Made by a program: the position numbers and the translations under genes
The notes under the pieces: model-generated
What the model saw: only the letters and a program-made list of their open reading frames with translations
Databases searched by the model: none
What the model was told of the DNA's origin: nothing
From: a bacterium
Lineage (GTDB): Bacteria; Planctomycetota; Planctomycetia; Kolteriales; Kolteriaceae
Length of the DNA stretch: 64,000 nt
Assembly (NCBI GenBank): GCA_019753235.1
Contig: JAIELF010000024.1
Location: forward strand, 62,001 to 126,000
Direction: 5' to 3'
Part shown: piece by piece, positions 8,905-17,418 of the stretch
Numbering within the stretch: position 1 is the first letter of the stretch
Layout: every line of letters starts with the position of its first letter

Positions 8905-10734
8905 ATGGCGCCGCACCCCAAGGAACCCGGCGAGAACTTGCCTTTAGAGAAACTTCCGTCCGAATCGAACAAAGAGGTGGCAAGTGAAACGCGTCGGCCA
9001 TCAGAAACCAAACTGGAGCCAATGGCTCGCATGACCCGTTCGGTCGAACATGACCCATCGACAGATCCTAAGGACCCGAGTTCCTCGGGGCCTCAGAAGG
9101 AGCTTTCGTACCCACGTCGGTTCGGTCACTACGAGATACTCAAAGAGCTAGGTCGCGGCGGGATGGCGACGGTCTATCTCGCCAACGACACTCGGCTGGA
9201 ACGGCGCATCGCGCTGAAGGTTCCTCACAAAACGGTGGCGGCCGATCCCGAATACATGGCTCGGTTTTTGAGGGAAGCTCGGTCGGCAGCCAACCTGCAT
9301 CATCCCAACATCTGCACCATCTTCGAAGCGGCCGAGCTTGCCGGCACTCCATACATGACGATGGCCCTCATCGAAGGGAAGAGCCTCACGGAGTTGGTGG
9401 CCGAGGAAAACCCTATTCCTGTCAAGCGAGTGGCAATGATCATTCGCAAGATCGCGCTGGCGATGGATTTTGCCCACAAGCAGGGAATCATTCACCGCGA
9501 CTTAAAGCCCAGCAACATCATGATCGATCCTCGCCGAGAGCCGATCATCATGGATTTCGGATTGGCTCGCAAAGAAGACAGTCAGGACGAATCGCGCCTG
9601 ACTCAAGATGGCATCCTGATTGGCACGCCGATCTACATGGCTCCCGAGGTCGCGAAAAAGGGGGCCGGCATGTCCGGCGTCATCACCGATGTCTACAGCC
9701 TAGGGGTCATACTCTACGAGCTTCTCACCGGCCGGGCTCCCTACAAGGGGACGGTGAATGCCGTGCTGGTGCAAGTGATGAGAGGACAGCCCAAACCTCC
9801 TTCTGCCCTTCGACCCGATCTCGATCCCGGGATCGAAGCCATCTGTCTGAAGTCGATGGCAAAGGATCCCGCGGAGCGATACCAGACGATGGGCGAGTTT
9901 GCTGCCGCCCTGCGAGAGTATCTGCACAATCCCGACAGTGTCACGGTGGCCGCCGTCGAGTTGGTCGAAGCCGAGGTCGACGAACCAGTAGCGACGACCA
10001 AGACACCGACGGAAAAACGCCGGTCGAACGATTCAAGCGGCTCTTCGCGAAGTGGTTCGAAGATTCGGCGAGTTGACTCTCTTCGACCGAAGAAATCCAA
10101 CAACTCCGCGGGGCTCATCGCGGGCCTGATCGGTGCGGCTGTGCTCGCGGTGGCGGTGCTGATTGGAACGATCATCTTGGTGAAGAAGTCTCGCAAGGGG
10201 CAGACCGCTCCCGAGATCACGGCGACCGATCCATCGCCCAATACGCCGCCGGCCCCCGCGCCGCCGAAGCCGCCCGTTGATGTCAACTCCTTTCCGCTCG
10301 TGGGTGGCAGTAGGCACGTAGTGATGGGCGACAACGACGTTCGCTTGCCCGAGAACTTCCGCGGAAAAGTCACGCTCGACTTTAAGCCGATCGAAGCGGC
10401 AGGTGGTTGGCATCAGTTTCAAGAGCTCCTTCTTCGCATCGACGGCGAAGTTCTCGATCGCTATCGAGCCTCGGGGATGTGGAATCCGGGAGATGAGAAA
10501 AAGCCGATCGAAACCGTGCAGCCCTCCTATCACATTCGCCGAGAGCTGCTTGGCGAACTGAAGGAAGGTCGCGTCATCAACGTCGACTTCTTTGCCTTCG
10601 TCATCTATCCCCCCGCAGCGGGTTACCAAGAGATTCGCCGGAAGGTCAAGATTCACGTCGTTAAGGCAGAGGCTGCCGAGCCCGCTCCAACCGATAAACC
10701 CGACATCGACAAGCAAGCGAGTCCATCCTCTTAG
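8905..10734 (+). CDS. transmembrane serine/threonine protein kinase (PknB-type)
   Basis: 609 residues. After a charged ~70-residue leader, the kinase domain spans about 73-345: glycine loop ELGRGGMATVYLA, ATP lysine K105 (ALK), catalytic HRDLKPSN with D199, DFGLA with D217, then GTPIYMAPE and DVYSLGVILYELLTG. All catalytic residues are present, so it should be active. A Ser/Arg-rich juxtamembrane segment leads to one membrane helix at about 401-428 (AGLIAGLIGAAVLAVAVL), then a Pro-rich stretch and an extracytoplasmic domain of ~150 residues that I do not recognise and that presumably senses a ligand. Planctomycetes encode many such kinases. The ATG at 8905 is the first in frame; ATG at 9022 is an alternative start. 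No cognate phosphatase is adjacent. Confidence 0.92.
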   Translation: MAPHPKEPGENLPLEKLPSESNKEVASETRRPSETKLEPMARMTRSVEHDPSTDPKDPSSSGPQKELSYPRRFGHYEILKELGRGGMATVYLANDTRLERRIALKVPHKTVAADPEYMARFLREARSAANLHHPNICTIFEAAELAGTPYMTMALIEGKSLTELVAEENPIPVKRVAMIIRKIALAMDFAHKQGIIHRDLKPSNIMIDPRREPIIMDFGLARKEDSQDESRLTQDGILIGTPIYMAPEVAKKGAGMSGVITDVYSLGVILYELLTGRAPYKGTVNAVLVQVMRGQPKPPSALRPDLDPGIEAICLKSMAKDPAERYQTMGEFAAALREYLHNPDSVTVAAVELVEAEVDEPVATTKTPTEKRRSNDSSGSSRSGSKIRRVDSLRPKKSNNSAGLIAGLIGAAVLAVAVLIGTIILVKKSRKGQTAPEITATDPSPNTPPAPAPPKPPVDVNSFPLVGGSRHVVMGDNDVRLPENFRGKVTLDFKPIEAAGGWHQFQELLLRIDGEVLDRYRASGMWNPGDEKKPIETVQPSYHIRRELLGELKEGRVINVDFFAFVIYPPAAGYQEIRRKVKIHVVKAEAAEPAPTDKPDIDKQASPSS

Positions 10735-10826
10735 CCCTCTGTTTTCCAACAAGGCCGCACTCTCTCTTCGGTCCCTGGATAAACTGACAAAGAATAGCCA
10801 ACCCGCTCCGGAGGAGTACCTGGCCC

Positions 10827-11459
10827 ATGAGTTCATCCCGTCCGACAGAGTCAGGCATCCGGTTCGGCTTCAAGGAATGGGCCAGCGTTTGTCAAGCGCT
10901 CGCGGTCGGCAGGCAGATCTTGATCCTTCGTCGGGGCGGCATCCAAGAGAACGGCGGCGAGTTTACACCCAGCCATCAAGACTTCGTTCTCTTGCCGACC
11001 TTTTGGCATCAACAAGCCCATTCGCTTAAGGCGCACGACCGAACCTACCTCACTTGGTCCAATGAGCATTTACCTAAAGGAGATATCCTTCCGATCGATC
11101 TTCACGCCGTCGTGACTGACTCTTTTCGAATCAAGAGTTTGAACGTTCTCGAGAGGATTCGCGAGTACCACGTCTGGTCGGATGAAGTCATCACCGAACG
11201 GTACCATCGATGGAAGAATGATCAGATTTATGGGCTGATCGTTCGGATCTATCGCCTCGACCAAGTCCATCCGTTGAGCGTCGGTCCAGAGTATGCCGGC
11301 TGTCGATCCTGGATTTCGCTGCCCGAACCGATCGTGCCAATGGCGGAGCGGCCGATTCTTACCGATCCTGCCTTCGACAGGCAGCGACATGAACTCCGTC
11401 AGCGATTAGACGATGCTGAGACTTGGCGACCCAGAAACCTCGCTGATCCAAGCATGTAG
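10827..11459 (+). CDS. DUF1802 family protein
   Basis: A 210-residue cytosolic protein. FGFKEWASVCQALAVGRQ, ILRRGGIQENGG and FVLLPTFWHQQAHS at residues ~13-68 are the signature of DUF1802, a family found mainly in cyanobacteria and Planctomycetes with no known activity. YHVWSDEVI and PEYAGCRSWISL further on are also family-like. The family has been suggested to be enzyme-like, but no catalytic residues are established, so I do not assign one. The ATG at 10827 has GGAGGAG about 10 nt upstream. It follows the kinase by 92 nt and ends at a hairpin (11476-11496). Confidence 0.75.
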   Translation: MSSSRPTESGIRFGFKEWASVCQALAVGRQILILRRGGIQENGGEFTPSHQDFVLLPTFWHQQAHSLKAHDRTYLTWSNEHLPKGDILPIDLHAVVTDSFRIKSLNVLERIREYHVWSDEVITERYHRWKNDQIYGLIVRIYRLDQVHPLSVGPEYAGCRSWISLPEPIVPMAERPILTDPAFDRQRHELRQRLDDAETWRPRNLADPSM

Positions 11460-11475
11460 AATCCGCCGCTTTCAT

Positions 11476-11496
11476 CCCACTCGCTGATCGAGTGGG
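11476..11496 (+). terminator. hairpin after the DUF1802 gene
   Basis: CCCACTCG and CGAGTGGG form a perfect 8-bp stem with a 5-nt loop, 17 nt past the stop. There is no T-run, so it is a terminator-like or mRNA-stabilising hairpin rather than a textbook intrinsic terminator. The remaining ~250 nt before the next gene hold one more short hairpin at 11592-11607 and nothing else I can recognise. Confidence 0.45.
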
Positions 11497-11752
11497 CCAG
11501 CCCCCGGTGGGGACATCTTTGCCACCCGAAAGACGCCTCTCTTGACCGACCGATTCCTAACCTGCCGACCGAAGCGATCGTGACGATTAGTCCATCGCTG
11601 GCGATGGAAGGCGGCATCGCCTGTGGGTGGAATGAAAACTGGCGACTTCCCGCCATAGCCCAGCGACTCAGCAAACCGATGGCACGAAGGTGCCCCGCGA
11701 AAAATGCTAGGCTCCTGATGCCCGGTGAAGGCCGTCTTCTGGCAGGAATAAC

Positions 11753-13591
11753 ATGAACGCTTCTTCGTCGATCGACCCAACGACCTCCACATCGATCGAT
11801 GTCTCCATCGTCATTCCGGTCTTCAACAAAGCGTCGCTGACGGTCGCCTGCTTGCGAAGTCTGGCCGAGACAACAACAAACCAGGTCCGATGGGAAGTGA
11901 TCGTTGTCGACAACGCCTCGGCAGACGAAACGCCCCTGATCCTCGCAGAGTTGGCTCTGGTGTACCCTTGGCTTCGCGTGATCCGGAATGAGCAGAACCG
12001 CGGGTATTCCGGCGCCAGCAATCAAGGGGCCCGCGCCAGCAGTGCTCCCGCCGTCCTATTTCTCAACAACGATATCGTGGCACACGAAGGTTGGCTGGAA
12101 CCTCTGGTTCGAACGCTCTACTGCGAACCCGACATTGCCGCCGTCGGCTCGAAGCTTCTCTTTCCCGATGGAACCATTCAACATGCCGGCGTCATGCTCG
12201 TGCGACCCATGAGCGACAACGATCCGATTCAACCGATGCACATTTTTTGCAAGAGTCCTGCGGACCAACCTGCCGCCAATGTCCGACGTGTCTATCAGGT
12301 CATCACCGGAGCATGCATGCTCGTTAAGAGGAGCACCTTCGAGTCCGTGGGTGGATTCGACGAAGAGTTTTGGAACGGCTATGAGGATGTAGATCTCTGT
12401 TTCAAGTTCGGCCAGCGGGGATGGAAATGCGTCTATGAACCGGAGTCGGTCCTGACCCACTTCGAATCGCAGAGCGGCCCCGAACGATTCCGAAAGGTCA
12501 ACGACAACATCGCTCGGCTTCATGCACGGTGGAAGGGATCGATTACCTGTGACTATGCCCTCCGCTTGGGTAGCACACTGATCGATAAAGTGTCCGATCG
12601 AGGCATCTATCCTTTTCTGGGGGCCGAGGATGTCAGCTTCGCATCAGTCCTATCCTCGCTTCGGCAAGATCCACCCTCTGCAAGTGATCTCAACGCGACG
12701 CTTTCTCGCCCTTCCATGCGCGTCGCCAAGCGTTCGGATCGGCAATACTCGAACTACAACGTTGTGGTGATCGAGCCGCCAGGATACGCCCACTCGGGGA
12801 CGTTCGACGAGCTTGCTGACCTGCTGGTTCATTCCTTTCGGTCGATGGGATTGGTCGCGCAGAAGCAACGCAACCATGCCGACCCGTCGGCGATGAACAT
12901 CATTCTCGGGTACCATCTTCTTCCTGATCCACGCGAGCTGTCGAATGTACCGCACATCATCTATCAGCTCGAACAACTCTCGGATAAAGAAGGATGGTTT
13001 CGCCCCGAGTTGTTCGAGATACTTCGGTTTGCCCACGAAGTTTGGGACTATGCGCCCGAGAACATCGCCTTCCTGGCCAAGCGCGGTCTGGACAATGTGA
13101 AACTGGTGCCGATCGGCTTTCACGATCAATTGCGTCGGATCGGTCGACAAACGCAGGATATTGACGTTCTTTTCTACGGTTGCCTGAATCCGCGACGCCG
13201 GGAGATCCTGGAAGCGATCGGCAAGTTCGCCAATGTCAAATGTTTGGTGAGCATCTACGGCCAAGAGAGAGATCAGTACATCGCCCGCTCGAAGATCGTT
13301 CTCAATCTTCACTACTACGAAGCACAGATCATGGAGCAGGTTCGCGTGAGTTACTTGCTCAACAATCACGCCTTCGTCATCAGCGAAACAAGTCCGAACA
13401 ACTGCTACGAGGGGGCGATTGTAACGGCCCAGAGCAGCGAAATCGTCGAAACGGTTCGGCACTATCTCGACCGACCCCAAGACCGCTACCAGCGAGCGAA
13501 GGAAGGATTCACCTTCTTTAAGTCACGGCCCATGATCGATTACCTTCGCCCCGTCCTCAGCCAAGACCAGATCCGCCGAGCGACCGGCTAA
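11753..13591 (+). CDS. two-domain glycosyltransferase (GT2 plus CgeB/GT1-like domain)
   Basis: 612 residues. The N-terminal ~290 residues are a GT2/GT-A domain of the rhamnosyltransferase type: SIVIPVFNKASLT, VVDNASADET, NRGYSGASNQG, FLNNDIV (DxD-like), GACMLVKRSTFESVGGF and ENGYEDVDLC-like WNGYEDVDLCFKFG. Residues ~330-600 form a second, GT-B-like domain with IIYQLEQLSD, DVLFYGCLNPRRREIL, KIVLNLHYYEAQIMEQVRV and NNCYEG, resembling the CgeB/glycosyltransferase-1 C-terminal half. Two sugar-transfer sites in one polypeptide suggest it adds two residues to one glycan, or uses one domain for acceptor binding. The ATG at 11753 has AGGAA 5 nt upstream. It stands alone on its strand and converges with the nitrilase gene. 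Confidence 0.85.
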   Translation: MNASSSIDPTTSTSIDVSIVIPVFNKASLTVACLRSLAETTTNQVRWEVIVVDNASADETPLILAELALVYPWLRVIRNEQNRGYSGASNQGARASSAPAVLFLNNDIVAHEGWLEPLVRTLYCEPDIAAVGSKLLFPDGTIQHAGVMLVRPMSDNDPIQPMHIFCKSPADQPAANVRRVYQVITGACMLVKRSTFESVGGFDEEFWNGYEDVDLCFKFGQRGWKCVYEPESVLTHFESQSGPERFRKVNDNIARLHARWKGSITCDYALRLGSTLIDKVSDRGIYPFLGAEDVSFASVLSSLRQDPPSASDLNATLSRPSMRVAKRSDRQYSNYNVVVIEPPGYAHSGTFDELADLLVHSFRSMGLVAQKQRNHADPSAMNIILGYHLLPDPRELSNVPHIIYQLEQLSDKEGWFRPELFEILRFAHEVWDYAPENIAFLAKRGLDNVKLVPIGFHDQLRRIGRQTQDIDVLFYGCLNPRRREILEAIGKFANVKCLVSIYGQERDQYIARSKIVLNLHYYEAQIMEQVRVSYLLNNHAFVISETSPNNCYEGAIVTAQSSEIVETVRHYLDRPQDRYQRAKEGFTFFKSRPMIDYLRPVLSQDQIRRATG

Positions 13592-13616
13592 CGCGAGAAG
13601 CTTTCGTCTTAGCGTG

Positions 13617-14516
13617 CTACGGCTTGGGGTACATTGTCGACGGGTCGGCCGTCGCCGACTCCCGAGAGTTGGGACCCGCGTCGATCGGCTCCACCAAAGG
13701 CTGATACATCTCTGGGCGACGATCGGCGATACGGTTGATTTCATGCAGACCGGGGACACGAATTAGCCGTTTGCGACGAGCTCTCTCCAGGTCGATGGTG
13801 GCGACCATGATCTGCTCTTGCGTCCCTGGCGCTTCGGCGATCGTCTCGCCGGACGGATCACAGATTTTGCTCCCACCAATGAATGCAAAGCCTCGCTCTT
13901 CTCCCACCCGATTCACGCACATGTAGTAGATGTTGTTCTCGTGAGCGCGAATGTTAGCCAGGTGCGCGGCAGCACATTCCGACTTGGGAGGCCAATTGGT
14001 GGGCAAGACAATAAGGTCGGCCCCTTGAACCGCCATCACGCGGGCCGACTCCGGAAAGGAACCGTCATAACAAATGTGCATCCCCACGCGGAGCGGTCCG
14101 ACTTCGAAAACGCGAAACGGTCGATCGCCAGGTGTCGCGAATCGATCGATACCCAAATAGGGAAGATGAATCTTGCGGTAGCTTCCGATCAAGCCATTCG
14201 GCCCCACAAGGACCGCGGCATTGAAGATCCGGTCGCCATCACTTTCGAGCATCCCCGCGACGAGGTAACTCCCAGACTTTCGCGCGATCGCTACCAACTC
14301 GTCGGTCGCGGGCCCCGGAATCGGACTGGCGAATGGGCGAGCCTCCTCCAAACTGTCAAAGCAATACCCGGAAACCGCGCACTCCGGAAAGACCGTGAGC
14401 AGGACACCCTCGCGCGAGTTCTTTTCCATCACGCCCTGAATCCGCGCCAAGTTCGCCTTCGGATCCCCCCAGGCGACATCAATCTGGGCGCCAGCAACGT
14501 TTACCAGAGAGCTCAT
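13617..14516 (-). CDS. carbon-nitrogen hydrolase (nitrilase superfamily)
   Basis: A 299-residue cytosolic enzyme with an intact Glu-Lys-Cys triad: E45 in PECAVSGY, K115 in YRKIHLPYLG and C149 in HICYDGSFPE. A second glutamate typical of the family is in RAHENNIYY. The architecture fits amidases, N-carbamoyl hydrolases and omega-amidases, and substrate cannot be read from sequence. The start ATG overlaps the stop of the upstream SDR gene (TAATG), so the two are translationally coupled and probably act in one small-molecule pathway. The last ~30 residues are polar and probably disordered. Confidence 0.85.
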   Translation of the reverse strand: MSSLVNVAGAQIDVAWGDPKANLARIQGVMEKNSREGVLLTVFPECAVSGYCFDSLEEARPFASPIPGPATDELVAIARKSGSYLVAGMLESDGDRIFNAAVLVGPNGLIGSYRKIHLPYLGIDRFATPGDRPFRVFEVGPLRVGMHICYDGSFPESARVMAVQGADLIVLPTNWPPKSECAAAHLANIRAHENNIYYMCVNRVGEERGFAFIGGSKICDPSGETIAEAPGTQEQIMVATIDLERARRKRLIRVPGLHEINRIADRRPEMYQPLVEPIDAGPNSRESATADPSTMYPKP

Positions 14517-15223
14517 TACTCACCTCTTTGTGTGGAACCAAGCGAGATCGCATGCTGCATGCCGTTATCCTTGGCACTGAACGAGAGGATTGTCTTGGCC
14601 GCGACGCGAGCCCAGTCGGCCGGCTTGTGGCACGTCTTCGCATATTCTTCCATGCACGAACGAAGCATATCCGTATCGATCACGCCAGGATTCAACGAAA
14701 CGGCCGCCATCCCTTCGGGAAGCTCTTTGGCTAATGCAAGCGTCATTCCTTCGATAGCCCATTTGCTCGCGCAATAGGGAGCGACGTCGGGATCAACGCT
14801 TCGGCCCCAACCGGAACTAAAGTTGACGATGACTCCTCGCTTTTGCTCGACCATCGCTGGCAAAAACCCACGGGCCACCAGAAACGAACCGGTCACATTG
14901 ATGTTCATCAACCGGCTGAACTCAGCAGGGTCAATTTGCCACAGTGGTTGAGTCCGGTTGATGACCGCAGCATTGTTGATAAGCCAAGCGGGCGGACCAA
15001 ATTGTTCGAGGACGGACTTTGCCCAATGGGCAACCTGATCGGCATCAGAGACATCGACGGAATCGAATCGGTGTTCGCCTGGGTACTCGGTGCGAAGGGA
15101 TGCAATCGCCGACGTCGATCGACCGCAGCCGACCACGCGGTCCCCACCGGCTGCGAATTCCGCCAGCAGCGATCGACCGAGACCACGCGTGCACCCGGTG
15201 AGAACAATAGTACGCCGATTCAT
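14516..15223 (-). CDS. SDR family NAD(P)-dependent oxidoreductase
   Basis: A 235-residue classical short-chain dehydrogenase: TGCTRGLG nucleotide-binding motif at 9-16, DVSD, the NNAA motif at 83-86, catalytic S137, Y150 and K154 (YCASK), and NPGVIDTDM after the sheet. The Rossmann loop has an Arg (CGRS) that often favours NADP. The start ATG has AAGGAGG 8 nt upstream, a strong ribosome site. It is coupled by a 1-nt overlap to the nitrilase gene. Substrate unknown. Confidence 0.88.
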   Translation of the reverse strand: MNRRTIVLTGCTRGLGRSLLAEFAAGGDRVVGCGRSTSAIASLRTEYPGEHRFDSVDVSDADQVAHWAKSVLEQFGPPAWLINNAAVINRTQPLWQIDPAEFSRLMNINVTGSFLVARGFLPAMVEQKRGVIVNFSSGWGRSVDPDVAPYCASKWAIEGMTLALAKELPEGMAAVSLNPGVIDTDMLRSCMEEYAKTCHKPADWARVAAKTILSFSAKDNGMQHAISLGSTQRGE

Positions 15224-15331
15224 CGACTTTGCCTCCTTCGATCCGCCAGCAGAGGCGGAACTCGCTTCGATCTCATCGAACGAAAGAGTTATAGTTGGTT
15301 GGGCCGATAGACGTAACGGAAGGGACTTTGA

Positions 15332-16381
15332 ATGGATTGGACCATCGATTGGGCCGAGCGAGCCTGGCTCCCCGACTCGATCATTCGTTGGGGAATCCGC
15401 CAGCGATTGAAGCGATGGTATCGTGACGCCGATCTAGAGAAGTCGCAAGAAGAAAAACGAGCACTGGTCCAGCAACTTCGCCAGAGCCCGATCGCCCTTT
15501 CCACCGAATCCGCCAACACGCAGCACTACGAAATCCCGGCAGAATTCTTCGGCAAGTTCCTAGGTCGGCAGCGAAAGTACAGCTCTTGTCTCTGGGATGC
15601 TGACGTTAGAACGCTGGATGAAGCAGAAGAACGAATGCTCGCCCTCACCGCGCAGCGAGCGGGCATTCACGATGGCGATCGAGTCCTCGAGCTCGGTTGC
15701 GGCTGGGGCTCGTTGACGCTATGGCTGGCTCGTCACTTCCCACAATGTACGATCCTGGCCGTGTCGAATTCGAGCTCGCAACGGGAATACATTCAATCGA
15801 TCGCCCATCGAGAGGGACTGGGCCGTATCGAGATCATCACGGCCGACCTGAATGATTTTCAGACCGATCGGACCTTCGACCGAATCGTCTCGGTCGAATG
15901 CTTCGAACATTTGCGAAACTATCAAAAGATGTTTGCTCGGATGAGTCGCTGGCTGACGCCGAAAGGACGCTGCTTACTCCATGTATTCTGCCATCGCGAG
16001 TTCGCGTACACCTTTGAAGGGGGTGAAAGCGACTGGATGGGAGAATACTTTTTTCAGTCGGGGATCATGCCCTCGGAAGATCTCTTCTCTTACTTCAATG
16101 ACGATCTGTGCATCGTCGATCGCTGGCGTGTGAGTGGTCGCCATTACGCTCGCACGCTGAATACTTGGCTCGATATCTTCGATACCAACCGACCCGCTAT
16201 TGAGATCATCCTGAAAGATGTTTACCCACCAGAGCAGCGACGCCGATGGATGCAGCGTTGGCGACTGTTCTTCATGGGATGTGCGGAACTGTTCGCCTAC
16301 GCGGACGGGAACGAATGGTTTGTGGCGCACTACCTACTCGCGCCCCATTCCGATCGCGCCCATTCTTCAACCACGGATTGA
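15332..16381 (+). CDS. SAM-dependent methyltransferase, cyclopropane-fatty-acid-synthase family, coclaurine N-methyltransferase-like
   Basis: 349 residues, cytosolic. HYEIPAEFFGKFLG and KYSSCLW precede the SAM motif LELGCGWGSLTLWLA; then VECFEHLRNY and CHREFAYTFE follow, and the C-terminal half has DWMGEYFFQSGIMPS, GRHYARTLNTWL and AELFAYADGNEWFVAHYLL. From memory of the families, this block order is shared with plant coclaurine/pavine N-methyltransferases more closely than with bacterial Cfa, which has a separate lipid-binding N-terminal domain and a different C-terminus. The reaction is SAM-dependent methylation; the acceptor (lipid or amine) is unknown. It is divergent from the SDR/nitrilase pair with only 108 nt between starts, so shared regulation is possible. 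An 18-bp palindrome follows the stop. Confidence 0.82.
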   Translation: MDWTIDWAERAWLPDSIIRWGIRQRLKRWYRDADLEKSQEEKRALVQQLRQSPIALSTESANTQHYEIPAEFFGKFLGRQRKYSSCLWDADVRTLDEAEERMLALTAQRAGIHDGDRVLELGCGWGSLTLWLARHFPQCTILAVSNSSSQREYIQSIAHREGLGRIEIITADLNDFQTDRTFDRIVSVECFEHLRNYQKMFARMSRWLTPKGRCLLHVFCHREFAYTFEGGESDWMGEYFFQSGIMPSEDLFSYFNDDLCIVDRWRVSGRHYARTLNTWLDIFDTNRPAIEIILKDVYPPEQRRRWMQRWRLFFMGCAELFAYADGNEWFVAHYLLAPHSDRAHSSTTD

Positions 16382-16385
16382 ACTC

Positions 16386-16403
16386 GTGACATCATGATGT
16401 CAC
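16386..16403. repeat. perfect 18-bp palindrome in a convergent intergenic gap
   Basis: GTGACATCATGATGTCAC reads identically on both strands. It starts 5 nt after the methyltransferase stop. As RNA it could fold as a 7-bp stem with a CATG loop followed by TGTTTGG, a weak terminator; as DNA it has the symmetry of a dimeric regulator site. A related core, GACATCATGTC, recurs at 16470-16480, at the end of the convergent gene. Confidence 0.6.
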
Positions 16404-16478
16404 TGTTTGGAGACTCACCCAAAAACATATTAGCGCGATCAGGCTTAGACGGCTGCTGCCGAGATGGCAGACATCATG

Positions 16479-17384
16479 TCATGACGCGACCGCCGCGCGG
16501 AGAGCGTCGATCGCCTTGGGGATTCCCTGGTAGGGATCCTCGGCCGATTCATACTCGAGAACCAACCAACCGCTGTAACCGTGATCGCGCAGGATCTTCA
16601 CCAGCCGGGCAAGATCAGTCGGCTGCTTTTTACCGTCGATCGTCACCTCCGTCTTGACTTGCACGTTGACGGCAAAGGGGGCCAACATCGCCAGTTCGGC
16701 ATAGGGATCGGAACCGCTGGTGAAGTTCCCTGAGTCGAGGTTCACGCCGAACCAGGGGGATTGAACACCTTGCACGATTTTGAGCATCGTCTCGGCCCGG
16801 GCGGTGATGCCCCCGTGGTTTTCGATCCCCAGAATCACGCCTCGCTTGCCCGCCAGCTCGCAAGCTTTCTCGGTCGCTTGAATACAGCGAGCGATGACAG
16901 CCTCTTCCGTTTCACCGACGGCGGCATGCCCCGCGAAGACCCGAATCACGGGCGCCCCCAAGTCCGCATAATGGTTGATCCACTTCTCGGTATGGGCAAG
17001 GTCTTGATCGAGTCGGATGCCGAGCGGCTGACAATAATCGTTCTTGATCGCGCCACCGGAAATCGTCAGGCCGGCCATATGCGCATGTCTCTTAATCGCG
17101 TGGAGGTACTGCGGATGAACTTCTTCTGGAAAGTAGTACGAGGTGAGTTCCGCCCCTGCCAAACCGAGCTTGGCAACGTAATCGAGAAAGCCGATCAGAT
17201 CGATCGCGCCCGGCTCGCCCGCCTTGGCTTGCAGATATTGCCGAAGCGAGTAGGCCGCCAAGGACAACTTATAGGTTGCCGAGCCGGGTCGCTTGATCGG
17301 CTGCATCGCCTGAGAAACCGGGCTTGCCGAGGAGACGGCCGCCCCCGCCAGCATTGCTCGTCCTAAAAAACCACGTCGGTCCAT
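16479..17384 (-). CDS. Tat-exported sugar phosphate isomerase/epimerase-like TIM-barrel protein
   Basis: 301 residues. The N-terminus MDRRGFLGRAMLAGAAV has the twin-arginine motif RRGFLG and a hydrophobic h-region, so export through Tat is expected. The rest is a xylose-isomerase-like TIM barrel (AP endonuclease 2 family): SLAAYSLR, GFLDYVAKLGLAGAELT, GIENHGGITA, GVNLDSGNF, QVKTEV and GWLVLEYES. The Glu, His, Asp and Glu metal-ligand positions of the family look retained. Such secreted paralogues are abundant in Planctomycetes and thought to act on carbohydrates, with substrates undetermined. It follows the GT41-like gene by 34 nt and is probably the third gene of the thiL transcription unit. 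Confidence 0.85.
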   Translation of the reverse strand: MDRRGFLGRAMLAGAAVSSASPVSQAMQPIKRPGSATYKLSLAAYSLRQYLQAKAGEPGAIDLIGFLDYVAKLGLAGAELTSYYFPEEVHPQYLHAIKRHAHMAGLTISGGAIKNDYCQPLGIRLDQDLAHTEKWINHYADLGAPVIRVFAGHAAVGETEEAVIARCIQATEKACELAGKRGVILGIENHGGITARAETMLKIVQGVQSPWFGVNLDSGNFTSGSDPYAELAMLAPFAVNVQVKTEVTIDGKKQPTDLARLVKILRDHGYSGWLVLEYESAEDPYQGIPKAIDALRAAVAS

Positions 17385-17418
17385 GCCTTTTGCCTTTCGA
17401 TCCGCCGAGCGCCCGGCA

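Noticed and set aside
13818..14777. 319-codon + strand frame opposite the nitrilase and SDR genes
   Set aside because: The complementary genes have complete catalytic motifs; this frame does not.
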